Positions 1 to 8,308 of a stretch of DNA of 12,426 nt are shown here, piece after piece. The stretch covers positions 1 to 12,426 of the forward strand of contig JBAQUF010000045.1 in the NCBI GenBank assembly GCA_049297375.1, given 5' to 3'. How positions within the stretch are numbered: position 1 is the first letter of the stretch; every line of letters begins with the position of its first letter. The notes under the pieces are model-generated. The model did not search any database. It was not told the DNA's origin and saw only the letters and a program-made list of their open reading frames with translations. The position numbers and the translations under genes are program-made. Source of the stretch: JAAZNV01 sp049297375. Lineage in GTDB: Bacteria; Patescibacteriota; WWE3; UBA101185; UBA10185.

Positions 1-1
1 T

Positions 2-2323
2 AGTGAGGCAGTAGCCGGATACTACACATCAATGGGATACAAGAAGATAGGAGGTAAATTGTATCTATACGACTCAACAACAAGAACATTGGAAGAGTGG
101 GGTACTTTAGAAGAATTCACTAAAGAATATAAAAATGACATTATTAGGTACCAATTAGGAATAGAGGATGATGAGATAAATGTACAAGATGGCACAAGAA
201 CAGCAACATCTGCTTTGTTCTTTACCTCTGCTGCCTTTAGAAGAACACTTGCTTTATCCTTTTACATGAAAGGCACAGAAAAAAATTATGGAAACGACTT
301 TATAGATAGTCTGTACAGTGCTATGATCGGAAATGGCGTTTTAGCTCCAAGATACAGTATAGGTGCTGACGTATTAAATAACTTAAAAGATATTTACATA
401 GAATTAAGAAATACATCTACAGAGCAGCTTGAACAACAAATAGCAGAGTCAACATTTGATGCAATAAGAAGATTGATAGATGAAGTAATTAAAAACGGGA
501 TTGCAGAAAACGAAGGCAAGACATTTTTTGATAGACAAAACTTTGATAAGTATGGAATACCTGGGTATATAGACGATCTTAAAGCAACATTTGGGTTATC
601 AGAAGAAACTTTTATAAAAGATAAGGAACATCCTGATGGAGCTTTTTCACTTCCAAATAAAGAAGGGCCCTTTGATGGTGATACAGTATATTGGTTGGAT
701 ATAGAGGATTGGGGAGAGCATGTATGTTACCCATGGAATAAGAAAAATGTAGGCCAGTCATGTAGCACATCAAAAGAAGAGTCTGTTGACGAGGTCTCAA
801 GAACATGCCGTGTAGATTGGTGTAGAAAAGCAGAGATAAAACTTACATGGGAATGTGAAAAAGGAACAGATATTGGAGGCGGCGTTGTTATTCCAGACAG
901 AGACTACAAGGGACATGAAGTAATCATAAACGAGACTCCTGACTGGCAGTGTTCAAGATTACCTAGTGAAGGAAGATTGACGTGTGCTCAAAAACAAATC
1001 TCTTGCTTGGATGAAAATGGTGGAATTTCTGGCGGTGGTGATGAAATGAGTACTGTGGAATGCATGGAAGAAATAGCTTATAAAGAAGATATTGAAAATG
1101 CTCAAAAACCTGAAAATGCACCCTCCTGTCCTACAGAAAAGACTGCTTATGCATGGCCACATACTATAGTTAGAATTTCAAAAACGCTATACACACCCGC
1201 ATGTACTGTTTCAGCAGCGGGACCATATGTATGTAATGGAAATTTAGAAAAGTTTTCAACACTAACAATAGAGCAAGAGGCATTAAAACCCAGTGAGGAT
1301 GTAGCCACAGTAGATGATATTGAAATATCTGATAACGAACTACGAATGAGTCTTCAATCCCCACAAGAAAATATATATAACGAAAACTTTACGGCAGTAT
1401 CACTTGGAATATATTCAGCAGATAGCTCTATTAAACCGGAAGATATGTCTAGAAACATATCAACTGGAAAAGATTCGTATGGATTGGGAGCATCAAATAT
1501 TAATTCGGGTTATGTCAGAGGTTTATTTGCAGCACCTACAGATAAATCTCCTACACCCACTTATAATGCATATTCAGTCCATTGTGGAAACACAGAAATA
1601 GGAGGGGCAGGAGGGTGGGAATGCGAAACAGTGAAAACACCTGACCCAGAGATTTCAGACACAGAATCTTTAAAGATTGATCAAAGTTGTGCATTGAATA
1701 TGTCGGATAAATGTAAGTCATTAGTTTTTGCTGCAACAATAGCAAACTCTGAGTCAAAACCCGATACTAAAACGTCACCAGGAGATACGGAGTTTTCAGA
1801 TACGTTTTATAGAATTGTAAGTGCAGCTGGTACAAAGTTTAATGTGCCTGCATCTGTACTTTTAACTTATATGGCAGGTATTGGAAAACTTAATCAATAT
1901 GAATATTACTGGAGTGAGTCTGGGGAGAAAAAACTATTGCTAGCAAGTACACCGTGGTTTGGAACTTTACCAAAGTGTGATGATACTGCTATAGGAGCAG
2001 TTGGACCTTATGATTGGTTATTGTATTGGTTTAATTTTTCACTAAAGAACGCAAAAGGAATAACAGAAGCTTTGGATAAAATAGCAGAAAATAGATCAAT
2101 GACAGCAAGTAGGTGTAACTTTTTAGATGCTACATACACAGCTGCGGCAACTCTCAGTAGTCAAGGAGGAGCAAGCAGTTGTGGAGGGTGGAACTTATCA
2201 AACAGCGTGATCCCTCTAGAGTATATGACTTTCGGATATAACCCCTCAGGGGTTTACGCTCAAGACAAAAGGTACTTCCAGGATCAAACTCTAAAAGATA
2301 TATTCACCTACTGCAGAAATTAG
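2..2323 (+). CDS. Large cysteine-rich protein with degenerate lytic-transglycosylase-like C-terminal domain (5' partial)
   Basis: The frame is open from base 2 through the ATG at 32, with no stop and no Shine-Dalgarno before that ATG. The true start is therefore probably left of the window and the N-terminus, including any signal peptide, is missing. Residues are numbered from the ATG at 32. The first 230 or so residues contain no cysteine, while the rest contains 20, suggesting a disulfide-bonded extracytoplasmic protein. The last 170 residues resemble a lysozyme-like transglycosylase domain: NVPASVLLTYM near 604-614, GAVGPYDW at 655-662 where the family has G-A-x-G-x-x-Q, and RCNFLDATYTAAATL at 694-708, like the family's D-A-x-x-A-A-x-x-L helix. 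The position expected to hold the catalytic Glu reads Ile617/Gly618, so it may bind rather than cut peptidoglycan. The gene converges on the VirB6-like gene. The family assignment of the rest is unknown. Confidence 0.6.
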   Translation, partial: SEAVAGYYTSMGYKKIGGKLYLYDSTTRTLEEWGTLEEFTKEYKNDIIRYQLGIEDDEINVQDGTRTATSALFFTSAAFRRTLALSFYMKGTEKNYGNDFIDSLYSAMIGNGVLAPRYSIGADVLNNLKDIYIELRNTSTEQLEQQIAESTFDAIRRLIDEVIKNGIAENEGKTFFDRQNFDKYGIPGYIDDLKATFGLSEETFIKDKEHPDGAFSLPNKEGPFDGDTVYWLDIEDWGEHVCYPWNKKNVGQSCSTSKEESVDEVSRTCRVDWCRKAEIKLTWECEKGTDIGGGVVIPDRDYKGHEVIINETPDWQCSRLPSEGRLTCAQKQISCLDENGGISGGGDEMSTVECMEEIAYKEDIENAQKPENAPSCPTEKTAYAWPHTIVRISKTLYTPACTVSAAGPYVCNGNLEKFSTLTIEQEALKPSEDVATVDDIEISDNELRMSLQSPQENIYNENFTAVSLGIYSADSSIKPEDMSRNISTGKDSYGLGASNINSGYVRGLFAAPTDKSPTPTYNAYSVHCGNTEIGGAGGWECETVKTPDPEISDTESLKIDQSCALNMSDKCKSLVFAATIANSESKPDTKTSPGDTEFSDTFYRIVSAAGTKFNVPASVLLTYMAGIGKLNQYEYYWSESGEKKLLLASTPWFGTLPKCDDTAIGAVGPYDWLLYWFNFSLKNAKGITEALDKIAENRSMTASRCNFLDATYTAAATLSSQGGASSCGGWNLSNSVIPLEYMTFGYNPSGVYAQDKRYFQDQTLKDIFTYCRN

Positions 2324-2341
2324 TTACTATTGAAATGAGGT

Positions 2342-2360
2342 AATAACATTGTTATTTTTT
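2342..2360 (+). terminator. Possible weak intrinsic terminator of the cysteine-rich gene
   Basis: A perfect 6-bp inverted repeat (AATAAC, loop ATT, GTTATT) is followed directly by further T residues, 19 bases after the stop codon of the gene ending at 2323. The stem has only one G:C pair, so it would be weak. It overlaps the last codons of the convergent VirB6-like gene, whose Lys-rich tail accounts for the T/A-rich tract. The T-run could therefore be a coding by-product. Confidence 0.3.
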
Positions 2361-3710
2361 CTTCTTATCGTCTCCAAAGAAACCAGCTATAGTCTTATCT
2401 ATACTCAAAGCAACAATAAAACCATAAACAACAACACCTAACGGTACAAAAACCCTCATAATACCTCCCCATCCAGAAGTTTCTGCGTTAGCTGTTGAGT
2501 AGGCAACTAGAGTTTCATAGCCAATAATGACAACTGCTGGAACTGCAAAACCCATTGCCATTATAGACAAACCGTGCTTAGCCATTCTCTTAAACCAATC
2601 TGTTATTCTTGCTTCACTACCAGGCACTGTTCCAATTGCCATTTCGAAAGGAGCTGTGACCACCGCAAGAATCATCTTTAAATATATAAAAGCAGCTTTT
2701 ATATTAACTACAAGCCAAAGAACATTACACAAAATTGATATAGCAACAGTCATTAATAAAACTCCAAAGCCCATTCCATATCGTAACTGTGCCTGTTGAA
2801 TAGCAGCAAACACTTCTCCAGCTGTAATGCCTCCTCCACCCATACTTACAGCACCACCAAGCCTTGGGTAAAAACCCATAACTATATCAAAACCGCCTCT
2901 AAATACGCCCCATGAAACTGCAATAATAGCAGCACCAATCGGATAACTAAAGATTATCAGCAAGAGACCAATAAATATTTTGGGGATAGCGTATTGTATA
3001 GTAACAACTAATTGAGGGTTTACCTTCTTTCTCATAATAATTAAGATCCCAGTATAAAGAAGAACAACAGATATTAGACCTAATGATACATTCCTAACCA
3101 ACCTCCACAAGTCAAACATAGCAGTAAGCAAAGGCAGATTATATTTTTCAACAGAAAGAGGAGCTGCCAGTGTTTTATTTACAAAAGGAACTCTAGCAAT
3201 AGACCTATTCCAAAAGTAAGCAAGATTAACCATCAACGGTTCTTTCCTATTAAAGTTCTCAAGCGAGTAAGCAATTCCTAGAATACTACCCCTAACTGAC
3301 TTAGACACATTGGACTCAGCAATATTGCTTCCAGTGGATCCAGAACCACCTGTTCTTACTCTGTTTACCAATACTTCACAATCAGCATTGCTCAAACTTT
3401 GACAAGCCTCAACTTCATCTGGTAAAAAGCTCAGCCCTCTGCTCTCCATGTATTTTTCACACCCAATAAGGTCAGTGAGTGTCACACCATTAACATTTGC
3501 GTACATGGAAACAAACACAGATGTAATCATATTTCCAACAATTCTTCTTATATCTAAATCCCACCAATGATCTGCTTGTTGATATATTAAATATTCAGGA
3601 TTGCAATTCCCATCTTCAACTTCAGCTTCTACATCCTTAGGAAGAACAAAAAACATTACTGTAGAAAAGAGTACCAACGAAATTATTATCTTAGTCTTTA
3701 AATTTTTCAT
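2352..3710 (-). CDS. VirB6/TrbL-like polytopic inner-membrane protein of a type IV secretion-like system
   Basis: A 452-residue membrane protein. It has an N-terminal signal or anchor (about residues 7-23), then an extracytoplasmic segment of about 180 residues with four Cys (C36, C84, C103, C111). Six or so hydrophobic helices follow (about 206-226, 243-266, 312-336, 341-357, 380-402, 418-437), and a Lys-rich tail closes it. The segments KKVNPQLVVTIQYAIPKI (228-245) and PGSEARITDWFKRMAKHG (363-380), followed by a long helix, match the pattern I associate with VirB6/TrbL-like proteins of Patescibacteria. In characterised systems VirB6 forms part of the inner-membrane channel. It lies divergently from the CHAP-protein gene with 63 bases between them. 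The call rests on remembered family pattern and topology, not on a search. An unrelated polytopic membrane protein remains possible. Confidence 0.62.
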   Translation of the reverse strand: MKNLKTKIIISLVLFSTVMFFVLPKDVEAEVEDGNCNPEYLIYQQADHWWDLDIRRIVGNMITSVFVSMYANVNGVTLTDLIGCEKYMESRGLSFLPDEVEACQSLSNADCEVLVNRVRTGGSGSTGSNIAESNVSKSVRGSILGIAYSLENFNRKEPLMVNLAYFWNRSIARVPFVNKTLAAPLSVEKYNLPLLTAMFDLWRLVRNVSLGLISVVLLYTGILIIMRKKVNPQLVVTIQYAIPKIFIGLLLIIFSYPIGAAIIAVSWGVFRGGFDIVMGFYPRLGGAVSMGGGGITAGEVFAAIQQAQLRYGMGFGVLLMTVAISILCNVLWLVVNIKAAFIYLKMILAVVTAPFEMAIGTVPGSEARITDWFKRMAKHGLSIMAMGFAVPAVVIIGYETLVAYSTANAETSGWGGIMRVFVPLGVVVYGFIVALSIDKTIAGFFGDDKKKK

Positions 3711-3724
3711 AATCGTATTACCTA

Positions 3725-3753
3725 AATATATTATATGCGTAAATCATTTTCAA
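3725..3753 (-). promoter_or_regulatory. Predicted sigma-70-type promoter of the VirB6-like gene
   Basis: Read on the minus strand, TTGAAA (3753-3748) is separated by 17 bases from TATATT (3730-3725). Transcription would start near 3718, about 8 bases before the ATG at 3710. An overlapping TATAAT (3735-3730) is an alternative -10 element but has no matching -35. Only a weak AGG lies upstream of the start, so the leader would be very short. Confidence 0.45.
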
Positions 3754-3756
3754 TTA

Positions 3757-3762
3757 TAGAAT
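3757..3762 (+). promoter_or_regulatory. Possible -10 element of the CHAP-protein gene
   Basis: TAGAAT ends 11 bases before the ATG at 3774, inside a run of overlapping AT-rich -10-like hexamers. No convincing -35 and no Shine-Dalgarno sequence are visible in the 63-base divergent spacer. If used, the mRNA would have a leader of only about five bases. The AT richness makes chance matches likely. Confidence 0.25.
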
Positions 3763-3773
3763 AATATATACAT

Positions 3774-6700
3774 ATGGCAAATAATCCTTTTTATCCCGGG
3801 TATCAACCAGGAAAGAAAAATGATGAAAATATTAACCCGCTATACCCTGGTTACTATACAGGACAGCCGTTGCAGAGAAGACCATCCTCTAAAAACTTTA
3901 TTAAACCAATTGAATATGAAGGAGATAAAATTGAAGAAGCTTTAGAAAACACAAAAGAAGCAGTTGTCCGATCTCCTTTAGCTTTTCCAAGGTGGGTGGT
4001 AGAAAGAGTAGCTGATGACTGGAAAAGCAAATATAAAGTATCTATAAAACCAGAAGATATAGCAACTGTTGAGTTAGATGATTATGCAACGGAAGATTTT
4101 CCAGGTGCAGTTACAACCTTAAATGTTGACCCTAGAGATTGGAAAAAAGATGCAAAGAAAGAGACTTTGAAAACTGTAAAATCATGGGTCAAACAAGTTT
4201 ATGGATTCGACGCAGATAATCCTCTTAAAAGTGATTTTTCTGATATAGAAAATAAAGTAAATAGAGAATTATGGACACGAGCGTTAGGATACGGAGAGGT
4301 GGAAAATACACTTGAAGAAAAAGCAAGTAGGGGGGTAGCAAAAAGAGTAGCTGCTCCATTTCCAAATTTAAGTGAAGGCTTAAGCAGAAAAGATAACCCA
4401 TTGAATGTCAGAGATGTAGCAGTATGGTACATAAATGACAATGGAGATAAAGTAGTAAAAAAAGATATTTACCACAACACAGCAGACGCAGCAGTAAAGT
4501 TTGTAGAACAAAGCAGCAATCCTAAGAATAGAGATAAACTTCACTCTGCATTTCTAACAGAAGCAATTACTGCTACAAATACGGAAATCCAAGCTAAATT
4601 TAGAAACCCTGGTATAAAAGATAGATCTACTCTAGATAAGTATGAAGGTGCTGTAAAACTTTTTGATATAAAAGCACAAACAATATCCGACATTCGTAAC
4701 CTACAAGATAATCTTTTAAAAGATAATGTTAAGGATATTAAAAAATCAATTATTAAAGGTGTTGCTAAAGAAGATTATGCATCAACTTGGGAAAAATTAG
4801 ATATTGCTTTGGAAAAAGCACGTACTAATCAGAAATTTAGATTAAGTACTGCAAAGAGTCTTTTATCCCAAGGAAAAATATCAGAAAAGTCTTTTAAGAG
4901 ATTCGAAGGAAATTCAAGTGAATACAGTAACTTTTTAGATCATGTTGCAGATAACGTGAAGGGTGCAAAGGCTGGAAAAGTATCCCCTACTTTAGTTTTG
5001 CATTCAATGAGCGGAGTTGGAGAAAGAAGTCTTGTTGGTAAACAAGATGTTTTTACCAGAAGTATTATAGATAAACTACAAAAAGATGGGGAGTACAGTC
5101 TTTTTAGCACCAAAGATGGTGAGATAGGCGGGTTGCTGCGTGATGATAATTTAAAATCTCAAGGGCTAAACTTTGATGCAAATAAAATACAAGCTGTTAC
5201 TTACAGATTAAGAAGAGAAAGAACAGGACAAGCAACCACTGAGGTGTTAAATGCAATAAACGATCCAAAAAAAGCATTAGAAAGATATGCATGGAATAGA
5301 ATAACAAAGAGAATGGATCCAAGATGGGCTAGATATGCTACTGGTGAGATTCTTGAGGATAGATTAAAGAAAAGAAACTACTTTGGATTAAAAATTGAAA
5401 GTGAAGGAATACCCGATTCCTTAAAGAATTCCAGAAGATTTAAACGCTTTGAAAGAAGATATGGGTATAAAGTAGACCTAGAACTAGAAAAAAAGTATTT
5501 TGGTGTTGGAAAGTTAACTATAAGGGGCGGGGATCAGTTTAATATTTTAAAAAACAAATTCTTCAAAAAGCTCGACGTTGAAGGAGACAAAGATTTTTTC
5601 ATGCATGTTTTGGGTGATGGAAAAGTCACATCAGACATGTTATCTAAGAAACTGTTTGGAAAGGCTTTTAAAAGCTTAAGTGTTAGTGAAAAAAAGGAAG
5701 TAGCTTCATTTGCAAGAGATGCTAGAGCTTACAAAGATTGGGCTGGGAAACTAACAGATCAGTTTGGAGATAAAACAAAACATGGACTTTTCAAATATGA
5801 ACTGTTCAAGAGGGTTAAGGGTAAGAATGATTCCTTACCTGAAAAATATAAACTTGATAGAAAATACATAGGACGATTGGAAAAGATAAATAAGAAGATG
5901 CTGGAGATCAAAGCTGCCTTTGAGAAAAGTGCTATAGGAAAAATAATAAAAACAATTACAACGTTTAAAGACATGGTTGCAGAAAAGATTGCAGAGTTAG
6001 CCTCAAAACTAGTTGCTAAATTAATTGGAGCTGTAGCTGGATCAACTGGAATACTTGCAGCACTTTCGCCAATTATAGAAAAGACCGTACAGTTTGTAGT
6101 TAAAGAAGTTGTAAAGAAGGTAACGGACTTCTTTAGTGCTTTAGCAAAAGGAGATTTAGATAAAGCATTTGGGGTTGTTGAGGAATCTGCTAAAAAGTTT
6201 GTATTGGGGTGTGCATTAGTATGTGCCCCATTTGTTATCTTAATATCTGGACTTGTCTTACTTTTAGCTTCTTTACTCGGATCTTCAACCTCACCTGTAG
6301 ACAGAACAGTAAATTCAACATTAATGGAAGATCAAGCGTTATATGCAGCAGGAGAAAACCCAGTCATTAGAATAACAAAGAGTGTGAGTGTAGAAATATT
6401 AGAAACAGGGGAAGTTCTCAGCAACCCTAGACATTTAGATAATGATGTTTTGGAAGGCGGTATAAAAGTAACTTATAAAGTAAGTGTAACTCCAAAGATT
6501 AGTCTTTTAAATGATTCTGTATTTTTTATAGATGAGGTTCTAGCAAGAAATGAGGGAGAGTCATGGAAAGTTCAAAACTATGGTACAACATATGTAAATC
6601 CTTTTATACAAGGAACTACTCGGGTTTATGAACTTAAATCTATTATTATTTCCGGTAGCAAATATGAAAATAGCTCAATATCTAACAAGGCAACTGCTTA

Positions 6701-7364
6701 CACCCCAGAAATTGAAGATTACGCGGAAGCTGGTTCCGCTAGTACCATTAGGACTTTTTCAATAGGAGATGCTTTACCAGAAGTGAAAGAGTGTGAATAT
6801 CTTGGTACGGACAGCCCACCCACCTATGATCCAAATGCTAACCCAATAGCTCAAAGGGCTCGTGAAATAGTCTCTAACTTAGAAAGAGGATTTTGGTGTG
6901 ATTATAATCATAGCAATGATTACCCAAATCTATGGTCTGATGATTGGTGGAGGCAATATGGAATAGAACTCGATATAGATAAAGCTGAAGAAGAAGGACC
7001 ATATAACTTATTCTGGTGTACATGGTTGGTTATTAAATCGTATCAGGAAACAGTGGATTCTAGCTTCCCAGTAGTTACATCTGTAAGAAATATGAAAAAG
7101 CATTTTGCAGACACAGATGGATATACATTTACGCCTATAAACGAAATAACAATAGATGAAATCCAGTCAGGGGATATAATATTCTTTGATGGCCACGTAT
7201 CAATGGTGTATTCAAAAACCTCTGACAGTATAACTACTGTTGAATCCAACAATATTGTACTTTCGCTCACCATAACAACAAATCCAGATGGAACGTTACC
7301 TACTAAAGTTTACAGCGAAGGCAGCCGTGCTTTAACAATTGAAGGTATCGGTCATAAAGAATAA
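3774..7364 (+). CDS. Giant transmembrane protein with C-terminal CHAP-type peptidoglycan hydrolase domain
   Basis: A 1196-residue protein. Residues 1-32 hold two copies of a proline/tyrosine motif (NPFYPGY at 4-10, NPLYPGY at 21-27). About 700 highly charged, mostly helical-looking residues of unknown family follow. An amphipathic or hydrophobic stretch (about 733-770) precedes a strong membrane segment (about 808-838). Then comes a beta-rich, Ig/DUF11-like region (about 855-1010). The end (about 1025-1196) looks like a CHAP/NlpC-P60 cysteine hydrolase: Cys1082 in FWCTWLV, GDIIFF then His1141 in GHVSMVY, and Glu1157 in TTVESN. All three expected catalytic residues are present, so amidase or endopeptidase activity on peptidoglycan is plausible. 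With no N-terminal signal, the large N-terminal part should stay cytoplasmic and the CHAP domain lie outside. A short membrane-protein gene follows after 31 bases, probably in one operon. CHAP is fairly secure; the N-terminal 730 residues are not recognised. Confidence 0.7.
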   Translation: MANNPFYPGYQPGKKNDENINPLYPGYYTGQPLQRRPSSKNFIKPIEYEGDKIEEALENTKEAVVRSPLAFPRWVVERVADDWKSKYKVSIKPEDIATVELDDYATEDFPGAVTTLNVDPRDWKKDAKKETLKTVKSWVKQVYGFDADNPLKSDFSDIENKVNRELWTRALGYGEVENTLEEKASRGVAKRVAAPFPNLSEGLSRKDNPLNVRDVAVWYINDNGDKVVKKDIYHNTADAAVKFVEQSSNPKNRDKLHSAFLTEAITATNTEIQAKFRNPGIKDRSTLDKYEGAVKLFDIKAQTISDIRNLQDNLLKDNVKDIKKSIIKGVAKEDYASTWEKLDIALEKARTNQKFRLSTAKSLLSQGKISEKSFKRFEGNSSEYSNFLDHVADNVKGAKAGKVSPTLVLHSMSGVGERSLVGKQDVFTRSIIDKLQKDGEYSLFSTKDGEIGGLLRDDNLKSQGLNFDANKIQAVTYRLRRERTGQATTEVLNAINDPKKALERYAWNRITKRMDPRWARYATGEILEDRLKKRNYFGLKIESEGIPDSLKNSRRFKRFERRYGYKVDLELEKKYFGVGKLTIRGGDQFNILKNKFFKKLDVEGDKDFFMHVLGDGKVTSDMLSKKLFGKAFKSLSVSEKKEVASFARDARAYKDWAGKLTDQFGDKTKHGLFKYELFKRVKGKNDSLPEKYKLDRKYIGRLEKINKKMLEIKAAFEKSAIGKIIKTITTFKDMVAEKIAELASKLVAKLIGAVAGSTGILAALSPIIEKTVQFVVKEVVKKVTDFFSALAKGDLDKAFGVVEESAKKFVLGCALVCAPFVILISGLVLLLASLLGSSTSPVDRTVNSTLMEDQALYAAGENPVIRITKSVSVEILETGEVLSNPRHLDNDVLEGGIKVTYKVSVTPKISLLNDSVFFIDEVLARNEGESWKVQNYGTTYVNPFIQGTTRVYELKSIIISGSKYENSSISNKATAYTPEIEDYAEAGSASTIRTFSIGDALPEVKECEYLGTDSPPTYDPNANPIAQRAREIVSNLERGFWCDYNHSNDYPNLWSDDWWRQYGIELDIDKAEEEGPYNLFWCTWLVIKSYQETVDSSFPVVTSVRNMKKHFADTDGYTFTPINEITIDEIQSGDIIFFDGHVSMVYSKTSDSITTVESNNIVLSLTITTNPDGTLPTKVYSEGSRALTIEGIGHKE

Positions 7365-7375
7365 AAACAAAGGAG

Positions 7376-7384
7376 TGGTAATAT
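7376..7384 (+). promoter_or_regulatory. Possible extended -10 element before the 147-residue protein
   Basis: TGG followed by TAATAT ends 11 bases before the ATG at 7396, and an overlapping TATAAA (7382-7387) ends 8 bases before it. AGGAG at 7371-7375 is 20 bases from the ATG, too far for normal Shine-Dalgarno use. The in-frame GTG close to it (7375) meets a stop at once. The gene may thus be transcribed from here with almost no leader, or co-transcribed with the CHAP gene. Confidence 0.25.
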
Positions 7385-7395
7385 AAATATAGACT

Positions 7396-7839
7396 ATGCA
7401 TATATTTAAAGAAAATAAAATAGTACTTATCATTTTAAGTTTGTTAGTGATAACTCTCTTAGTTTTTACATCTAAAAGAGATTCTGAAAGTATAAACTTA
7501 AGTGATTATAAAAAAGTAAGTGAGCGAAAGGAAGAAGACACACCATCGGAAATAGGCACAGGAGACGATCTTCCAAGAGATTATGAATATGCAGAAGCAA
7601 CAAAGAGTTTACTTGAAAAATATCCATGGTATACAAAAACACCAATAGACACCAGCGATTACACAATAGTCTGGGATCTTGAATTGGAAAAATTTAGAAT
7701 AAGATTAAAAGTACCTGAAACTAGTTCTCAAGAGTTAAAAGACTCTTTAACTGCAAAGGCCGTGGAAGATATCAGAACTTTAACTGGAGAAAAGTTCTCA
7801 GAGTATACTTACTACATTCTTTACCCTAGAGTTAAATAA
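7396..7839 (+). CDS. Small membrane-anchored protein of unknown function
   Basis: A 147-residue protein with one N-terminal membrane helix (about residues 9-24) after a short Lys-containing start, so the rest is probably outside the membrane. A low-complexity acidic and Ser-rich linker (about 26-60) leads to a compact C-terminal domain. This domain (about 65-147) has a Tyr/Trp-rich start (EKYPWYTKTP) and alternating polar and hydrophobic residues typical of a mixed alpha/beta fold. There are no cysteines. The start is fixed because an in-frame TAG lies two codons upstream. It follows the CHAP-protein gene by 31 bases and ends one base before the convergent pilin operon's last stop. Position suggests an accessory part of the same envelope apparatus; I do not recognise the family. 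Confidence 0.6.
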   Translation: MHIFKENKIVLIILSLLVITLLVFTSKRDSESINLSDYKKVSERKEEDTPSEIGTGDDLPRDYEYAEATKSLLEKYPWYTKTPIDTSDYTIVWDLELEKFRIRLKVPETSSQELKDSLTAKAVEDIRTLTGEKFSEYTYYILYPRVK

Positions 7840-7840
7840 A

Positions 7841-8302
7841 TTAATAATAGGACGAATTTGGCACACTTAGTAAATCGTTTATTGCATCAAAAATATTGTT
7901 TAAAACAGAACCTGGCGAGGTTATGCTATTTATCCCCAACACTCTAGCTATTATCAAGAATATTGCAAAAAACAAAATTATTATAAAAAATCCATATATT
8001 GCGTATGTCCAAGTTTGTTTGGCACCTTCCAATCCTCTAGGATCTCCAGCAGCTAGGGAGGCTTTTATAACTCCATACGCTACCATGGCAACTAATACTG
8101 CCCCAGAAGCGTAAATAAGGGCATTAAATATCCTCCCAGCTATTCCACTAAGCTGATCAAGAGAAGGGTTATTATCTAAATCTGCAGCAAAAGACTTGGT
8201 AATAAATAAATTACTAACAAAAAATATCGTCCACAAAGCACAGGGCAAAGAAAACTTCCCGTTAGATGAAACAATTAAATTTAATTTATTCCTTTTGTCC
8301 AT
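7841..8302 (-). CDS. VirB2/TrbC-like pilin-type two-helix membrane protein
   Basis: A 153-residue protein with a longish N-terminal region, a signal-like hydrophobic segment (about 21-37) and a likely cleavage after SFA (residue 39). Two membrane helices (about 58-80 and 99-121) flank a small polar loop. The loop carries the motif shared by all four proteins of this operon, GD-x6-A-[QK]-x8-G (G86, D87, A94, K95, G104). Here it has Lys where the other three have Gln. Mature VirB2/TrbC pilins are short two-helix hairpins that polymerise into the secretion pilus. A C-terminal tail of about 30 residues makes this copy longer than its neighbours. It starts six bases after the stop of the preceding gene, so it is almost certainly co-transcribed. 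It may be a minor subunit or channel protein rather than a true pilin. Confidence 0.68.
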   Translation of the reverse strand: MDKRNKLNLIVSSNGKFSLPCALWTIFFVSNLFITKSFAADLDNNPSLDQLSGIAGRIFNALIYASGAVLVAMVAYGVIKASLAAGDPRGLEGAKQTWTYAIYGFFIIILFFAIFLIIARVLGINSITSPGSVLNNIFDAINDLLSVPNSSYY

Positions 8303-8308
8303 AACTTA

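Noticed and set aside
2240..2254. Inverted repeat AACCCC-TCA-GGGGTT resembling a terminator stem
   Set aside because: It lies inside the coding frame of the cysteine-rich protein, has a three-base loop and is followed by only three T residues, so it is most likely a coincidence of the NPSGV codons.
2..2323. Use of the UGA-as-glycine code (Gracilibacteria/Absconditabacteria)
   Set aside because: All glycines are written GGN and no long frame needs an in-frame TGA to be extended; the frames are complete under the standard code.
2527..2799. 90-residue + strand frame inside the VirB6-like gene
   Set aside because: It is fully antisense to a convincing polytopic membrane protein, and its apparent hydrophobicity mirrors that gene's helices.
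7371..7377. AGGAG followed by GTG as an alternative start for the 147-residue protein
   Set aside because: GTG at 7375 is in the right frame but reaches stops at 7384-7386 and 7390-7392 before the ATG, and it overlaps the AGGAG itself.
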